In this document: positions 8,693 to 17,869 of the stretch, one piece after another
How the letters are laid out: every line of letters starts with the position of its first letter
Position numbering within the stretch: the stretch's first letter is position 1
Origin: Actinomycetota bacterium
Lineage (GTDB): Bacteria; Actinomycetota; Geothermincolia; Geothermincolales; RBG-13-55-18
NCBI GenBank assembly: GCA_013178005.1
Contig: JABLXL010000011.1
Coordinates: 1-64,000, forward strand
DNA length: 64,000 nucleotides
Direction of reading: 5' to 3'
Translations under genes and position numbers: made by a program
Notes under the pieces: model-generated
The model's database searches: none
Seen by the model: only the letters and a program-made list of their open reading frames with translations
What the model was told of the DNA's origin: nothing

Positions 8693-10627
8693 TTACCCCT
8701 CGGAACCCATCAATTCCCAAGCGGCCCAGTAAGCCTCGTGCACCGCCTCCAGCACGCGCCTGGGCTCCACGGCGTCCCCTACCGCCTTGGCCCCCACGCC
8801 GGCCCTTTCGGCCGCCTCGCGCAACGCCCCCTCGGGTCGCGAGCCCACCGCCCAGACCACCGTGTCCGCCTCCATCTCCCTCTCCTCGCCCGCGGTGGAG
8901 AGCAGCGCTCCTCTGCCGGTCACTTCCAGCACCCGCGTACCCAGGAGAAGCCGGCCCTTTTCGCCCAACACGCCGTGCAGGTGGTGGCCGTGGGAAGTGA
9001 GGGGCAGGACGGGGGTGTATTCCAACTCCTCCACCACTGTCACCTCGCATCCCCTGTGGATGAGATAATCCGCCGTCTCCATGCCCACCAGCCCGGCCCC
9101 CACCACCAGGACGTGGTCCCCGGGGTCCCTTTCTCCCAGCAGCACCTCCCTGGCCTCGGCGCATTTCGCGGAGCGCGCTCCCGGGATGTCTGGTATCAGC
9201 GGTCGGGCGCCGGTGGCGTCCACCACGCCCTGCCACGACCGCGCTAGCAGCGTCTCCTCCCCCGCCTCCACGCCGAGCTCTACCTTCGTGCCCAAAGAGC
9301 TCAGGCGCCTCACCGCCCAACTCACCCAGTCCGCGTAAGGCTCCTTTCCGTCCGGCCGCGAGCATGCCCGCAACTGCCCCCCGGGCTCCGCTTCCCTCTC
9401 CACCACGCGCACCTCCGCCCCCGCCTCGCGCATGGTCAAGGATGCCTGCAGGCCGGCGGGACCGGCGCCCACCACGAGGAAGGGCCCCCTGTTTTTGGTC
9501 TTGAGCTTTTCCGTCCTCCATTCCTCGCCGCACTCGGGGTTGATGGAGCAGGTGGCGGGCATGAACTCGAGCATGAGGCGCTCCAGGCACCCCTGGTTGC
9601 AGGAGAGGCAGAAGCGGATGTCGTCGTACCTCCCCTCCGCGGCCTTGCGCAGGAAGAGGGGATCCGCGAGGTGCTGCCTGCCGAAGGCGACCAGGTCCGC
9701 CTTGCCGGCGGCCAATATCTCGTCCGCCATGCGGGGGTCGTGTATCTTACCCACCACGATCACCGGCACCCCCACGGCTTCCTTGACCCGGGCGGCCCTC
9801 TCCACGTTTATCCCCGCGGGATGGTGCATGCCCGGACAGGTGGGGTTGCCCGGCGCGTCGTAGATCCCGCAGGAGACGTGGAAGGCATCCACCCCGTCTC
9901 CCTCCAACTGGACCAGGAGGGGGAGGATGTAATCGAGGTCGTATCCCTCGGCGAGCATCTCGCTGGAGGAAAAGCGGAAGAGGATGGGGAAGTCCTTCCC
10001 CACCTCCCTTCGCACCTCCCTGACTATCTCCCTGGCGAAACGAAAGCGCCCCGCATCGTCGCGCCCGTACCCGTCCTCCCGCCGGTTGGAATAGGGGGAG
10101 AGGAACTGGTTCACCAGGTAACCGTGGGCGGCGTGTATCTCCACCGCGTCGAAACCCGCCTCGCGGGCCCTCCTGGCCGCCGCGGCATGGCAACCCACCA
10201 GCTCCGCGATCTCCTCCCCGCTGAGGGCGCGGGGCACCTGCCCCAGGGTGCGGCTGGGTATGGGGGAAGGTGCCACCGGCTGCGCCCCGATCAGGCTCTC
10301 GAAGGTCTCCCTCCCGGCGTGGCCGATCTGTGCCGCGACCGCCGAGCCCCCCGCTTTCACCGTCTCCGCCAGTCTTTCCAGGCCGGGCAGGAAGGAATCG
10401 TCGTAGATGCCGAGCTCGAGGGCGAGGCATTTCCCCAGGGGATGGACGGCGCAGACCTCGGTGATGATCAGCCCCGCCCCTCCGGCCCTCCTCTTGTGAT
10501 AGGCCAGCAGGCGCTCGGTCACCTCTCCCTCCATGGAACAGTACCCGGTGCCCATCGCTGGCATCACCGCGCGGTTGGCGAGTCTCAAGCTCCCTATGCT
10601 CACCCCGTCCCAGATGGATGCAGGCAT
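8693..10627 (-). CDS. 2,4-dienoyl-CoA reductase-like NADH:flavin oxidoreductase
   Basis: A 644-residue three-part flavoenzyme of the FadH/Old Yellow Enzyme type. Residues 1-335 form the FMN TIM barrel, with EIHAAHGYLVNQFLSP (163-178). A four-cysteine [4Fe-4S] motif follows (Cys340, 343, 347 and 360). The C-terminal half holds an FAD site VVGAGPAGLQAS (385-396) and an NAD(P) Rossmann motif VVGAGLVGMETADY. Such enzymes reduce dienoyl-CoA or other enoate/enone substrates with NAD(P)H. Context (thiolase, 3-hydroxyacyl-CoA dehydrogenase, SCP2) supports unsaturated acyl-CoA or alicyclic substrates. Length and domain order match the family. Confidence 0.88.
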   Translation of the reverse strand: MPASIWDGVSIGSLRLANRAVMPAMGTGYCSMEGEVTERLLAYHKRRAGGAGLIITEVCAVHPLGKCLALELGIYDDSFLPGLERLAETVKAGGSAVAAQIGHAGRETFESLIGAQPVAPSPIPSRTLGQVPRALSGEEIAELVGCHAAAARRAREAGFDAVEIHAAHGYLVNQFLSPYSNRREDGYGRDDAGRFRFAREIVREVRREVGKDFPILFRFSSSEMLAEGYDLDYILPLLVQLEGDGVDAFHVSCGIYDAPGNPTCPGMHHPAGINVERAARVKEAVGVPVIVVGKIHDPRMADEILAAGKADLVAFGRQHLADPLFLRKAAEGRYDDIRFCLSCNQGCLERLMLEFMPATCSINPECGEEWRTEKLKTKNRGPFLVVGAGPAGLQASLTMREAGAEVRVVEREAEPGGQLRACSRPDGKEPYADWVSWAVRRLSSLGTKVELGVEAGEETLLARSWQGVVDATGARPLIPDIPGARSAKCAEAREVLLGERDPGDHVLVVGAGLVGMETADYLIHRGCEVTVVEELEYTPVLPLTSHGHHLHGVLGEKGRLLLGTRVLEVTGRGALLSTAGEEREMEADTVVWAVGSRPEGALREAAERAGVGAKAVGDAVEPRRVLEAVHEAYWAAWELMGSEG

Positions 10628-11131
10628 TCTTTTCCTCCCTCATGACTGCCCGGACGGCTTTTCATGCGTGAACGCGCCACCATCCCGTCTAGCCGAAAAA
10701 GGCCGAGCAAAGACGTCAATAGAGGCGATAAAGGCTTAAGACAACCATCCGTTTCCCACTTTAATGCCGGCCCCCCGATATTTCCCCACCCCATGGTGTG
10801 GTTCCAAGGGTGGGAAATGAGGGTGGTGTGTGAAGATCAGCGCATATCATGGCCGGCACCCGGGCAAAGCGGCGGCAAGTGCCTGCGGAAAGCGGCCTTT
10901 GCGGGTACGACGAGAAGATCGGCATACCCTCGCCGTCATTTATGATCCCTCCGGCAAGACGGGGTCGTTATGCGGAAAGGCCGGGCTCATGGGGCTTGCA
11001 GGCCTACACGCAGACAGCCCGGCCTTCACGCCGCCCTTCCGCCTAAACGTGTGGTTTTCAGGCTTGCCATCCCTCGCGCGAAGACACGGGGAGGCAGAGG
11101 GCCGTCGCCGGAAACGCCCCAAGCCAAGGCC
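10628..11131. other. 500-bp intergenic region
   Basis: This stretch separates the start of the flavoenzyme gene (10627) from the end of the response-regulator gene (11132). I see no supported gene, no clear terminator and no repeat shared with the rest of the window. It probably carries the promoter of the flavoenzyme, but I could not pick out convincing -35/-10 boxes. Confidence 0.4.
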
Positions 11132-11797
11132 TCATGGCCGCTGTGCCCCGGGTGGACATCCGAAGCGGAGCTTGCGCAGAGCTTCCTCGCGTCCGTGGAC
11201 GCCAAGTTTCGCATAGATGTTTTTCTGGTGAAACTTCAGGGTGTTGACCGATATAAATAGGCGACTCGCAAGTTCCGCGCCCGCGAGGCCTTCCTGCATC
11301 AGCTCCAGCACCTCGATCTCCCTTGAGGTAAGCCCATATTCCGAGTATTGATTTCCGGGAAGGTGTCCGCTGGCCAGTTCCTGGAACTTCTTGCCAACCC
11401 GCTCATCGAGCACCATCTCCCCGCGGAAAACCGCTTCGATGGCGTTGACCAAGGTGTCGGCGTCTATCTCCTTGAGAAGGTAGCCGTGCACACCTGCCCT
11501 GATCGCCTCCAGCATGTACTCCTCCTCGTCGTACGCCGTGAGCGCCACCAGCCTGGCGGCGGTCCCGGAGGACAGCGCTTTACGCACGGCTTCGATTCCT
11601 CCCACTCCCGGCATGCGCAGATCGACCAGTACCACGTCGGGCTTCTTGTCTTCCATCTCGGACAACAACTCCCGGCCGTCCCGGGCTTCTCCCACCACCT
11701 CGATACCCGGCTCAAGCTCGAGCATGCTCCTCAGGCCATGCCGCACCACGGGGTGATCGTCGGCGACGATCACGCGTATTCTCGTCTCTCCAATCAT
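11132..11797 (-). CDS. NarL/FixJ-type response regulator
   Basis: A 221-residue two-domain regulator. The receiver domain has the acidic pair in VADDHP, the phospho-acceptor Asp59 in LVDLRMPG, Thr/Ala in LVALTAYD and Lys in YLLKEID. The C-terminal LuxR-type helix-turn-helix reads LTSREIEVLELMQEGL with the recognition helix in NTLKFHQKNIYAKLG. I use the ATG at 11797 because it overlaps the kinase stop as ATGA and has GGGGAGGA in front, showing translational coupling to the sensor kinase. It should act as a phosphorylation-dependent DNA-binding activator or repressor; the flavoenzyme gene downstream is a possible target, by position only. Confidence 0.92.
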   Translation of the reverse strand: MIGETRIRVIVADDHPVVRHGLRSMLELEPGIEVVGEARDGRELLSEMEDKKPDVVLVDLRMPGVGGIEAVRKALSSGTAARLVALTAYDEEEYMLEAIRAGVHGYLLKEIDADTLVNAIEAVFRGEMVLDERVGKKFQELASGHLPGNQYSEYGLTSREIEVLELMQEGLAGAELASRLFISVNTLKFHQKNIYAKLGVHGREEALRKLRFGCPPGAQRP

Positions 11798-13218
11798 TCC
11801 TCCCCCCACGCGCTCGGCCGCACCGGGATCTCGGCCGTTATCGTCGTCCCCATCCCGAGTTCGCTATCCACATATAACCTTCCCCCCAGGGCCCGCACCC
11901 TCTCTCGCATGCCGTACAACCCGAAGCTCTCCCTCGCGCGCTCGACATCAAGAGGGACGGCGGCACCCCCCGGCAGGCCGCAACTGCCGGTCTCGCCGGT
12001 GTCGCCGTCGCGTGCAGCGTTGCCATTGCCGGCGCGAGCCGCTTCATCCTGGTCCCCGGCGTCCTCCGTGTCCTCGTTCGCCACCTCGCTGCCTTCGGAT
12101 CCCATGGCGTCTTCGCCGACTTCACAGACGCCCTCAACCCGGTAATCGCCTTCGTATCCGCGGGCGCTGATCGCGCCGCCCTCGAACCCGCCTCCGTCGT
12201 CGCGCACCCTGAGCACCACGGTCTCCTCGACCATGCCCAGGCTCATCTCCACATGCGACGCGTCGGCATGTTTCACCACGTTAACCAGGGATTCCTGGGC
12301 GACGCGATAGAGACATGTCTCGACCTCGGGCGGCAGGCGCATCATGTTTTCGTCCACAATGAGATCCGCGCTCAAGCCCACGGTCTCCCGGAGTTGTCGG
12401 GCAAGCAGGTGCAACGCCGGGACCAGGCCCAGGTCGTCCAGGACAGCCGGCCTCAAGTTGCGCAGGATTCGTCGCAGCTCGGAAAGGCCCCGGTCTATGC
12501 GGTTCTTGACCACCGCGAGGTCCCCCTCCACTCCGACGCCGCGCGCCAGCTTCCTCGCCACGACTTCCACCTGGTAGCGTAACCCGAAAAGAAGCTGGAT
12601 AAGCTCGTCATGTATATCTTGCCCGATACGCTTTCTCTCTTCCTCCTGCGCCGCCAGCAATCTCTGCGCGAGCCGCTCCAACTGCGCCTCTTTCACGTTC
12701 AGCTCGCGCTCCCTGGCCAGGATGAAGCGGCGCGCAGTCATGGCCGAGGTCGCGTCGATGAACTTCTCCAGGATGCGTGATCCAATGGAAAGGGAGAGCA
12801 ACTGGTCCGGCGTGGCGGCGGACTCGAGCAAGGCGCGCATCAATCCCTCGCGGACGCAGTCCATGAGCGCTTCCACTTCCGCCAGGGAGACTCCCTCCCT
12901 GGCATAATCTTCCACCTGTTCCGCCTGGTATGCCAGGAAAGGTTCGGGGTCGCCGGAGCGCAGCGTGGCGGAAAGCGCCTCCAGGAACAGGGCGACGCGT
13001 TCCTCTCCTCCCGCGATCTTGCTCGACAGGCTTGGGGAAATCCCGCGCTCGACGCCTGCCAGGATCTCTGCGCGGAGGGATTTCATATTTCGCTCGATCA
13101 AGTCCGCGAGCTCAGGCGACGGGAAAGGGATGAGGTGCCTCTGTACAGCCTCGAGGTCCAGTCCATGCCCTTCGCCACGTGCGCTTCCGTTCGATCCCGC
13201 GCATGCACTCTCGCCCAT
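11794..13218 (-). CDS. Cytoplasmic NarL-family sensor histidine kinase with lid insertion
   Basis: A sensor kinase with a HisKA_3 dimerisation domain and HATPase_c domain. Numbered from the ATG at 13218 (474 residues), the phospho-acceptor is His203 in RKRIGQDIHDELIQL, the N box has Asn313, and the D box is RDDGGGF (339-345). The N-terminal 160 residues are helical and lack membrane segments, so the signal is cytoplasmic. Between the D box and the G2 box (GLYGM, 433-437) there is an insertion of about 80 residues, acidic and low in complexity (EVGEDAMGSEGSEVANEDTE); most relatives have only a few residues there. An AAAGGAG site lies upstream; a TTG three bases earlier is an alternative start. 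It overlaps the response-regulator gene. Confidence 0.9.
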   Translation of the reverse strand: MGESACAGSNGSARGEGHGLDLEAVQRHLIPFPSPELADLIERNMKSLRAEILAGVERGISPSLSSKIAGGEERVALFLEALSATLRSGDPEPFLAYQAEQVEDYAREGVSLAEVEALMDCVREGLMRALLESAATPDQLLSLSIGSRILEKFIDATSAMTARRFILARERELNVKEAQLERLAQRLLAAQEEERKRIGQDIHDELIQLLFGLRYQVEVVARKLARGVGVEGDLAVVKNRIDRGLSELRRILRNLRPAVLDDLGLVPALHLLARQLRETVGLSADLIVDENMMRLPPEVETCLYRVAQESLVNVVKHADASHVEMSLGMVEETVVLRVRDDGGGFEGGAISARGYEGDYRVEGVCEVGEDAMGSEGSEVANEDTEDAGDQDEAARAGNGNAARDGDTGETGSCGLPGGAAVPLDVERARESFGLYGMRERVRALGGRLYVDSELGMGTTITAEIPVRPSAWGEE

Positions 13219-13353
13219 CAACCCGTGGCTCCTTTCCAGGTAAACGCCACGTCGTCCTCCGCCTCACCGTCGCCGAGCCATAGCCTGATTATACAATCGC
13301 CGTATGCGCTCGGGCCTTACGCACCTTGATCCGGGCGCGTCGCGTGCCAGGGG

Positions 13354-13959
13354 TTAGCTTGAAGGTCCGGCGAGGAGGCCGTGCAGGAAGAGTTCCAGGA
13401 CGTTTTCGAAAAGCTCCTCCACGCGCTCGTCGTAGGCCTTGGTGTAGGTGGTCAGGATAAGGAGCTTGAAGACCTCGTGCATGGTCACCGCGACCCGGCG
13501 GTAATCCATGGGGCGAAATATCCCCGCCTCCGCGCACTCCCTGAGCTTGGACGCCAGGAAGTTGACCCCCCTTTCGGTGATGTCCTCGAAACGATCGCTT
13601 GAGAAGATGAAGACCAGGGGCCCCGCGCGCAGGAATTCCCTCGTCTCGTCGTCCCGAGCCAGGTAGAGGAAAGCCTCGCGGCAGAGGGTCATGAAGCTCG
13701 CCAGGAGGTCCTTCTCCGCGCTTGCTTTTTCCACGAACCAGCGGTGCCATCCCTCCACCGCGTCGCGACATGCCTGGTGGTACAGCTCCTCCTTGTCGGC
13801 GAATTGAGAACTGAGGTCATCAAGGCTCACTCCGGCCCGGCGAGCGATCTCCTCGAGAGCGGCGCCTTGGTATCCATGCTCCTTGAAAACGGACATGGAC
13901 GCGCGGATTATCCTCTCGCGGGTGTTCTCCGGCGCGGTTTCGCCTCCACTTCCGCTCAA
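13354..13959 (-). CDS. TetR-family transcriptional regulator
   Basis: A 201-residue TetR-type repressor. The N-terminal DNA-binding domain is clear: TRERIIRASMSVFKEHGY, then GAALEEIARRAGVSLDDLSS as the helix-turn-helix, then DKEELYHQACRDAV. The remaining 140 residues are all-helical and form the ligand-binding and dimer domain. It is transcribed away from the thiolase gene, with about 390 bp between the two starts, so control of the divergent thiolase is a reasonable guess. TetR regulators beside thiolases commonly respond to acyl-CoA. I could not find a convincing palindromic operator in the intergenic stretch. Confidence 0.88.
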   Translation of the reverse strand: MSGSGGETAPENTRERIIRASMSVFKEHGYQGAALEEIARRAGVSLDDLSSQFADKEELYHQACRDAVEGWHRWFVEKASAEKDLLASFMTLCREAFLYLARDDETREFLRAGPLVFIFSSDRFEDITERGVNFLASKLRECAEAGIFRPMDYRRVAVTMHEVFKLLILTTYTKAYDERVEELFENVLELFLHGLLAGPSS

Positions 13960-14346
13960 CTAAGTCCCCCCGCCTGCATTCTTCCGAAGAATCCTTCTCA
14001 AGGGCCTCGTGCCACCATATGCGCGCAAATGCAGCCACCGGATTTCCCGCCGTCATTATACATGCCCGGGAGATCACCTTCATTTATCGGCTTCGTGCAA
14101 CCCATACCGGAAGTGACCTGAGCCACTTCCAACCCCCGAGACATTCACTTGCCCGGGAAGCGCGTAAAACGCGACGAGAAAGGCGATTCCCTCATTCACC
14201 ATGTGCCCCATACCCAGACATCAAACAAAGGCCGTCCCCATATGCCCGGTACCGGCTCTAGACAGCTTGCCCCGAACCCTTCATTTCTGATAATTTCTTG
14301 GAGACTTAATTCCGGTAAAAGCCAGCCAAGAGCAGGGAGGTAGAAC
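13960..14346. other. Divergent promoter region between tetR-type gene and thiolase
   Basis: No gene is supported. The only firm signal is the thiolase ribosome-binding site, GGGAGG, six bases before the ATG at 14347. No operator or sigma-70 promoter stands out by eye. Confidence 0.4.
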
Positions 14347-15543
14347 ATGGCCGAAGTAGTGATCGTCGACATGCTGCGCGTCCCCTTCTCGCGCTCCCGC
14401 CCCAACCAGCCGGAACGGGACGCCTATAACAAGCTGCGCATGGACGACATGTGCGCCATGCTGGTGGAGAAGATCATCGAAAAGAACGGGGTCAAGCCTG
14501 AGGAGATCGGCGACGTGATCACCGGCTGCGCCCTGCAGATGAAGGAGAACTACCTCATGGGCGGGCGCACCGTCGCCCTCCTTGCCGGGCTGCCGGTGAC
14601 CGTGCCGGCCCAGGCCACGGACCGCGTGTGCATCTCCGGTATGTCCGCCCTGCACCAGGGGGCGATGGAGATCATGCTGGACATGTCGGACATCGTGCTC
14701 GCCTGCGGCATGGAGCACATGACCCACGTGGCCCTGGACCCGCGCTTCAACCCCGACCTGATGATGGCCAACCCCCGCCTGTTCACCGACGAGCGTCTCA
14801 AGCCCCTGGAGATGCAGACGGCCATGAGCATGGGGCTAACCGCGGAGAAGCTCTTCACCATCACCGACTGCACCCGCGAGGACATGGACCGCTGGTCCGT
14901 GGGCAGCCACCTCAAGGCGGCCAAGGCCATCGAGGAAGGCTACTTCGACGACGAGATCGTCCCCGTGGAGGTCACCCTGGAGAGCGGCGAGACCCAGGTG
15001 GTAAAGCACGACCTCTCCATCCGGCCCGACACCACCCTGGAGGGCCTCGCCGAGCTCAAGCCGGCTTTCAAGGAGGACGGCGTGATCACCGCCGGCAACT
15101 CCTCGCCCCTTAACGCCGGTGCGGTTGCCCTGCTCATCATGGGCGCGGACAAGGCAAAGTCCCTGGGGCTGAAGCCGTTGGCCCGCATCATCGGCATGGC
15201 CGTTGCGGGGGTTGAACCCAGCATCATGGGCGCGGGACCGGTCCCGGCCACCGAGAAGGCCCTGGCCAAGTTAGGGTTGAAGGTCGAGGAGATCGACGCC
15301 TGGGAGATCAACGAGGCCTTCAGCGTGGTGCCCCTCTACGCCATCGAGAAACTTGGTATCGACCCCGACAAGGTGAACATCAAGGGGGGCGCGGTGGCCA
15401 TCGGCCATCCCCTGGCCTGCTCCGGCCCCCGCATCACCGGCACCCTGGCCCGCATCCTCAAGGAGACGGGCGGGAAGTACGGGGTCGCCACCATGTGCGG
15501 CGGAGGCGGACAGGGCGGGACCACGGTCATCGAGCGCCTGTAA
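14347..15543 (+). CDS. Acetyl-CoA acetyltransferase / acyl-CoA thiolase
   Basis: A 398-residue thiolase with the full catalytic set: Cys95 in DRVCISGMSA (acyl acceptor), His354 in GHPLACSG and Cys384 in TMCGGGGQGG. NEAFSV upstream is the usual active-site asparagine loop. It should cleave 3-ketoacyl-CoA with CoA, or condense two acyl-CoA molecules, closing the beta-oxidation set together with the dehydrogenase at 1354-2307 and the dienoyl reductase. Chain-length preference cannot be read from sequence. The gene is a single plus-strand unit with a GGGAGG ribosome-binding site and a terminator about 110 bp downstream. Confidence 0.92.
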   Translation: MAEVVIVDMLRVPFSRSRPNQPERDAYNKLRMDDMCAMLVEKIIEKNGVKPEEIGDVITGCALQMKENYLMGGRTVALLAGLPVTVPAQATDRVCISGMSALHQGAMEIMLDMSDIVLACGMEHMTHVALDPRFNPDLMMANPRLFTDERLKPLEMQTAMSMGLTAEKLFTITDCTREDMDRWSVGSHLKAAKAIEEGYFDDEIVPVEVTLESGETQVVKHDLSIRPDTTLEGLAELKPAFKEDGVITAGNSSPLNAGAVALLIMGADKAKSLGLKPLARIIGMAVAGVEPSIMGAGPVPATEKALAKLGLKVEEIDAWEINEAFSVVPLYAIEKLGIDPDKVNIKGGAVAIGHPLACSGPRITGTLARILKETGGKYGVATMCGGGGQGGTTVIERL

Positions 15544-15653
15544 ACGCACAGGCAAGAGGGAAGCCAGGAAGAAAGCGAGGAGCGCGTTTCAGCCGCTTTC
15601 CACCGCCATCGCCAGGCTCCAACGGCATATGCGGCAAAACGTTGAAGAGTATT

Positions 15654-15692
15654 GAGGGGCGACTCCCCCGGGGCCGCCCCTCTTTGCTGTGT
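15654..15692 (+). terminator. Rho-independent terminator after the thiolase gene
   Basis: GAGGGGCG (15654-15661) pairs with CGCCCCTC (15675-15682) around a GC-rich loop, followed by a T-rich tail (TTTGCTGTGTTT). Position and orientation fit termination of the thiolase transcript. The T-run is interrupted, so strength is uncertain. Confidence 0.6.
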
Positions 15693-15777
15693 TTGACGTC
15701 AACTAGATTTCCCTTCCGGCGACAACTAGAATACCCGTTTCTTAAGGTGGCTTATTGCTGCATTCTTCAAACCACGA

Positions 15778-16119
15778 TCACGGCTCATCCAACAACGCCG
15801 CCACTTCACTTCGCAGAGTGGGCAACTTTGATTCGGCTATATCCCAAACAATGCGGTGATCGACCTCCATATAACCATGGATAAGTATATTGCGGAAAGA
15901 AATAATGCGACGGTAATCGGATATTCTTTTCGCCAATGTTTCATCTACGCGCGTGAGTTTCGCCAGTGCCTCCCCCACGATCTCGAACTGGCGTTCTACG
16001 GCAGATTGAAGCATGACGTCTTCTTCGTACTCCGCAAGACTCTTGCCGGCGATAAAGTTCGCTATCAGCTCGGATGCACGTTGAATATCATAGAGAAACT
16101 TCTTCGCTTCCACTTGCAT
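15778..16119 (-). CDS. HepT-like toxin (HEPN domain, DUF86)
   Basis: A 113-residue HEPN-domain protein. The RX4HXY motif typical of HEPN ribonucleases is present as Arg76 to His81 and Tyr83 (RNILIHGY). HepT toxins cleave RNA, in studied cases tRNA, and are neutralised by AMPylation by the partner MntA. I start it at ATG 16119, which lies inside the 3' end of the MntA-like gene (32-bp overlap), the usual arrangement of this toxin-antitoxin pair. The gene is more AT-rich than its neighbours, suggesting recent transfer. Confidence 0.85.
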   Translation of the reverse strand: MQVEAKKFLYDIQRASELIANFIAGKSLAEYEEDVMLQSAVERQFEIVGEALAKLTRVDETLAKRISDYRRIISFRNILIHGYMEVDHRIVWDIAESKLPTLRSEVAALLDEP

Positions 16120-16417
16120 ACAGCAACGCCTTGGTCTTATCAACGGTTTTACGAAAATATGGATTTCTTATCGCCGAACTCACGACCAGATCCACCGGAC
16201 GCCCGAACAACGCCTCAAGTGATTCCAGCAATCCGAAATAACGATCGGCATAACCCGGGACCTCCGGAGCCTCTAATTCCACCAGGAAATCAAGGTCGCT
16301 CTTATCGGACTGAAACGTGCCCCGAGCAGCCGACCCGAAAACCTCAAGCCGCTTCACGCCAAATCGGCGGCAAAGGACCTCGATCTCGGCCAGGCTACGC
16401 TCAATCTCAGGATTCAT
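16088..16417 (-). CDS. MntA-like antitoxin (minimal nucleotidyltransferase)
   Basis: A 109-residue minimal nucleotidyltransferase with the motif Gly28-Ser29 and two metal-binding aspartates, Asp41 and Asp43 (GSAARGTFQSDKSDLDF). In the MntA/HepT system this enzyme adds AMP to the HepT toxin and blocks it. ATG 16417 is chosen because GGGGAG lies upstream; an earlier ATG at 16477 would add 20 residues unlike the family. It is the first gene of the pair, as expected for antitoxin-before-toxin expression. Confidence 0.85.
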   Translation of the reverse strand: MNPEIERSLAEIEVLCRRFGVKRLEVFGSAARGTFQSDKSDLDFLVELEAPEVPGYADRYFGLLESLEALFGRPVDLVVSSAIRNPYFRKTVDKTKALLYASGSEEVSL

Positions 16418-16559
16418 GTAGCTCACTCCCCTCTCGGAAGCCAAGCTTCCCTTGATTATTATAGCTTCCCTGAACATTCATACGTTATAGTTCGCCCCTA
16501 TGACGGGATGATTCATCTGTTTCTATTTCGACTGACTTCTTTTCTTGCCATGGCTCCCT

Positions 16560-17618
16560 TCAGCCCCGCATGACCTTCTTCAGCCATGCGGCTATGGGAG
16601 GGACGATCTCGTCCACGTTGTCCAGCATCACCCCGTGCGCGGCGTGCGGCAGATAGAGGAACTCCTTCTCGCACCTGAGGCGGCCGTAAACGCGCCGCAC
16701 GTAGTCCTCGGGGAAGATGATGTCCTTCGCGCCGTGGACCACCATGACGGGGACCTCGATCTCCTCCACCCTTCTCGCCATGGGGGTGGTGTCCAGGGAA
16801 GAGATTGCGGCGAAGCTCACCGCGCTCAGCTGCACCGGATCCTCCTTGAAGTACCTGTACAGGTCGGGGAAGGTCTCGCTCTCCTCCGCCTTCAGGTCCA
16901 GGTAGGCGGTTACGGGAAGCATGAGGTGGCCCAAGGGCGTGTTGAGCACGGGTTGCGTCAGCGGCCGCGTCGCCGCCAGCATCTTATAGAACCCGGGCCA
17001 GCGGGTCATGCGGGTGTTGTCTGGCTCGTCGGGGGCGATGAGGCTGTGGCAGACCGCCGCTTTCAGGCGCGGCTCAGCGGCCGCGCAGTAGAAGGCGGTC
17101 ATGCCTCCCTGGCTGTCGCCACAAACCGCGACCTCGTCGCCGTAGGCCGCGATGGCGTGGTCGATCACCGCAAGGGCGTCTTCGACCAGCTCGCCCAGCG
17201 TGTATATCCCGCGCTTTCCGCTGCTCGCGCCGTGGCCGCGAGGGTCGTACCCCACCACGTTGAATCCCCGCCGGCTCAACGCGTGCAGGTACTTCGCGTA
17301 CATGATCGCGTGGCTGCCCGTCCCCGGCGCGTGGACCACCACGGGATCGCCCGGCTCGCTCGCGAAATGGTAGAGGCGGAGTTCCCTGCCGCCAAGCGAC
17401 AGCGCCTCCTCCCTCCACGTGTCCGCAAGCTCCGGGACGCCCATCTTGGCGAGCAGGGACCTCCTGTGGGCTCTCGCCTCCTCCCCGGTGAGGATCGGCT
17501 GGTTCATCATGCGGTGACTGTAGGCCACCCACCCCGCCATCCCCGCCGCCGCGACCATACCGGCGAATCGAGCCCCGCGTGTCCGTTTCGATCCTTGATT
17601 CCGACCTGCATCGACCAT
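16560..17618 (-). CDS. Membrane-anchored alpha/beta hydrolase (S33/lysophospholipase-like)
   Basis: A 352-residue protein with a hydrophobic N-terminal segment (about 17-34) that could be a signal anchor, then an alpha/beta-hydrolase domain. The nucleophile is Ser169 in GDSQGG, the acid Asp299 in VVHGAKD, the base His328 in LPHAAHG; YDPRGHGASSG (124-134) is the family's loop motif. It resembles the serine aminopeptidase S33/monoacylglycerol lipase group, suggesting ester or lysolipid hydrolysis. ATG 17618 is preferred because AAAGGGG lies upstream. It is a single-gene unit. Confidence 0.82.
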   Translation of the reverse strand: MVDAGRNQGSKRTRGARFAGMVAAAGMAGWVAYSHRMMNQPILTGEEARAHRRSLLAKMGVPELADTWREEALSLGGRELRLYHFASEPGDPVVVHAPGTGSHAIMYAKYLHALSRRGFNVVGYDPRGHGASSGKRGIYTLGELVEDALAVIDHAIAAYGDEVAVCGDSQGGMTAFYCAAAEPRLKAAVCHSLIAPDEPDNTRMTRWPGFYKMLAATRPLTQPVLNTPLGHLMLPVTAYLDLKAEESETFPDLYRYFKEDPVQLSAVSFAAISSLDTTPMARRVEEIEVPVMVVHGAKDIIFPEDYVRRVYGRLRCEKEFLYLPHAAHGVMLDNVDEIVPPIAAWLKKVMRG

Positions 17619-17869
17619 GCCTACCCCTTTCACATTCGTGGATCCAGCTGATTAAAAACGATGATACGAGATCAGCCCGTGTAAGCTCGCCGCGCCCTCC
17701 GCGCCGATATCATACTTCGAGGCTTTGACGGGTTTCAACGCTCCCTCCGCCTTGCGCCGCGTATGGGGTCAGCCCCCAAATTTCAAATTCTTAACGCTAG
17801 GTTTTTAATATCAGTGCCACCCCTCAACTCTTGGCCGACTGATCATGCACCGAGAGCGTATGACTATGC

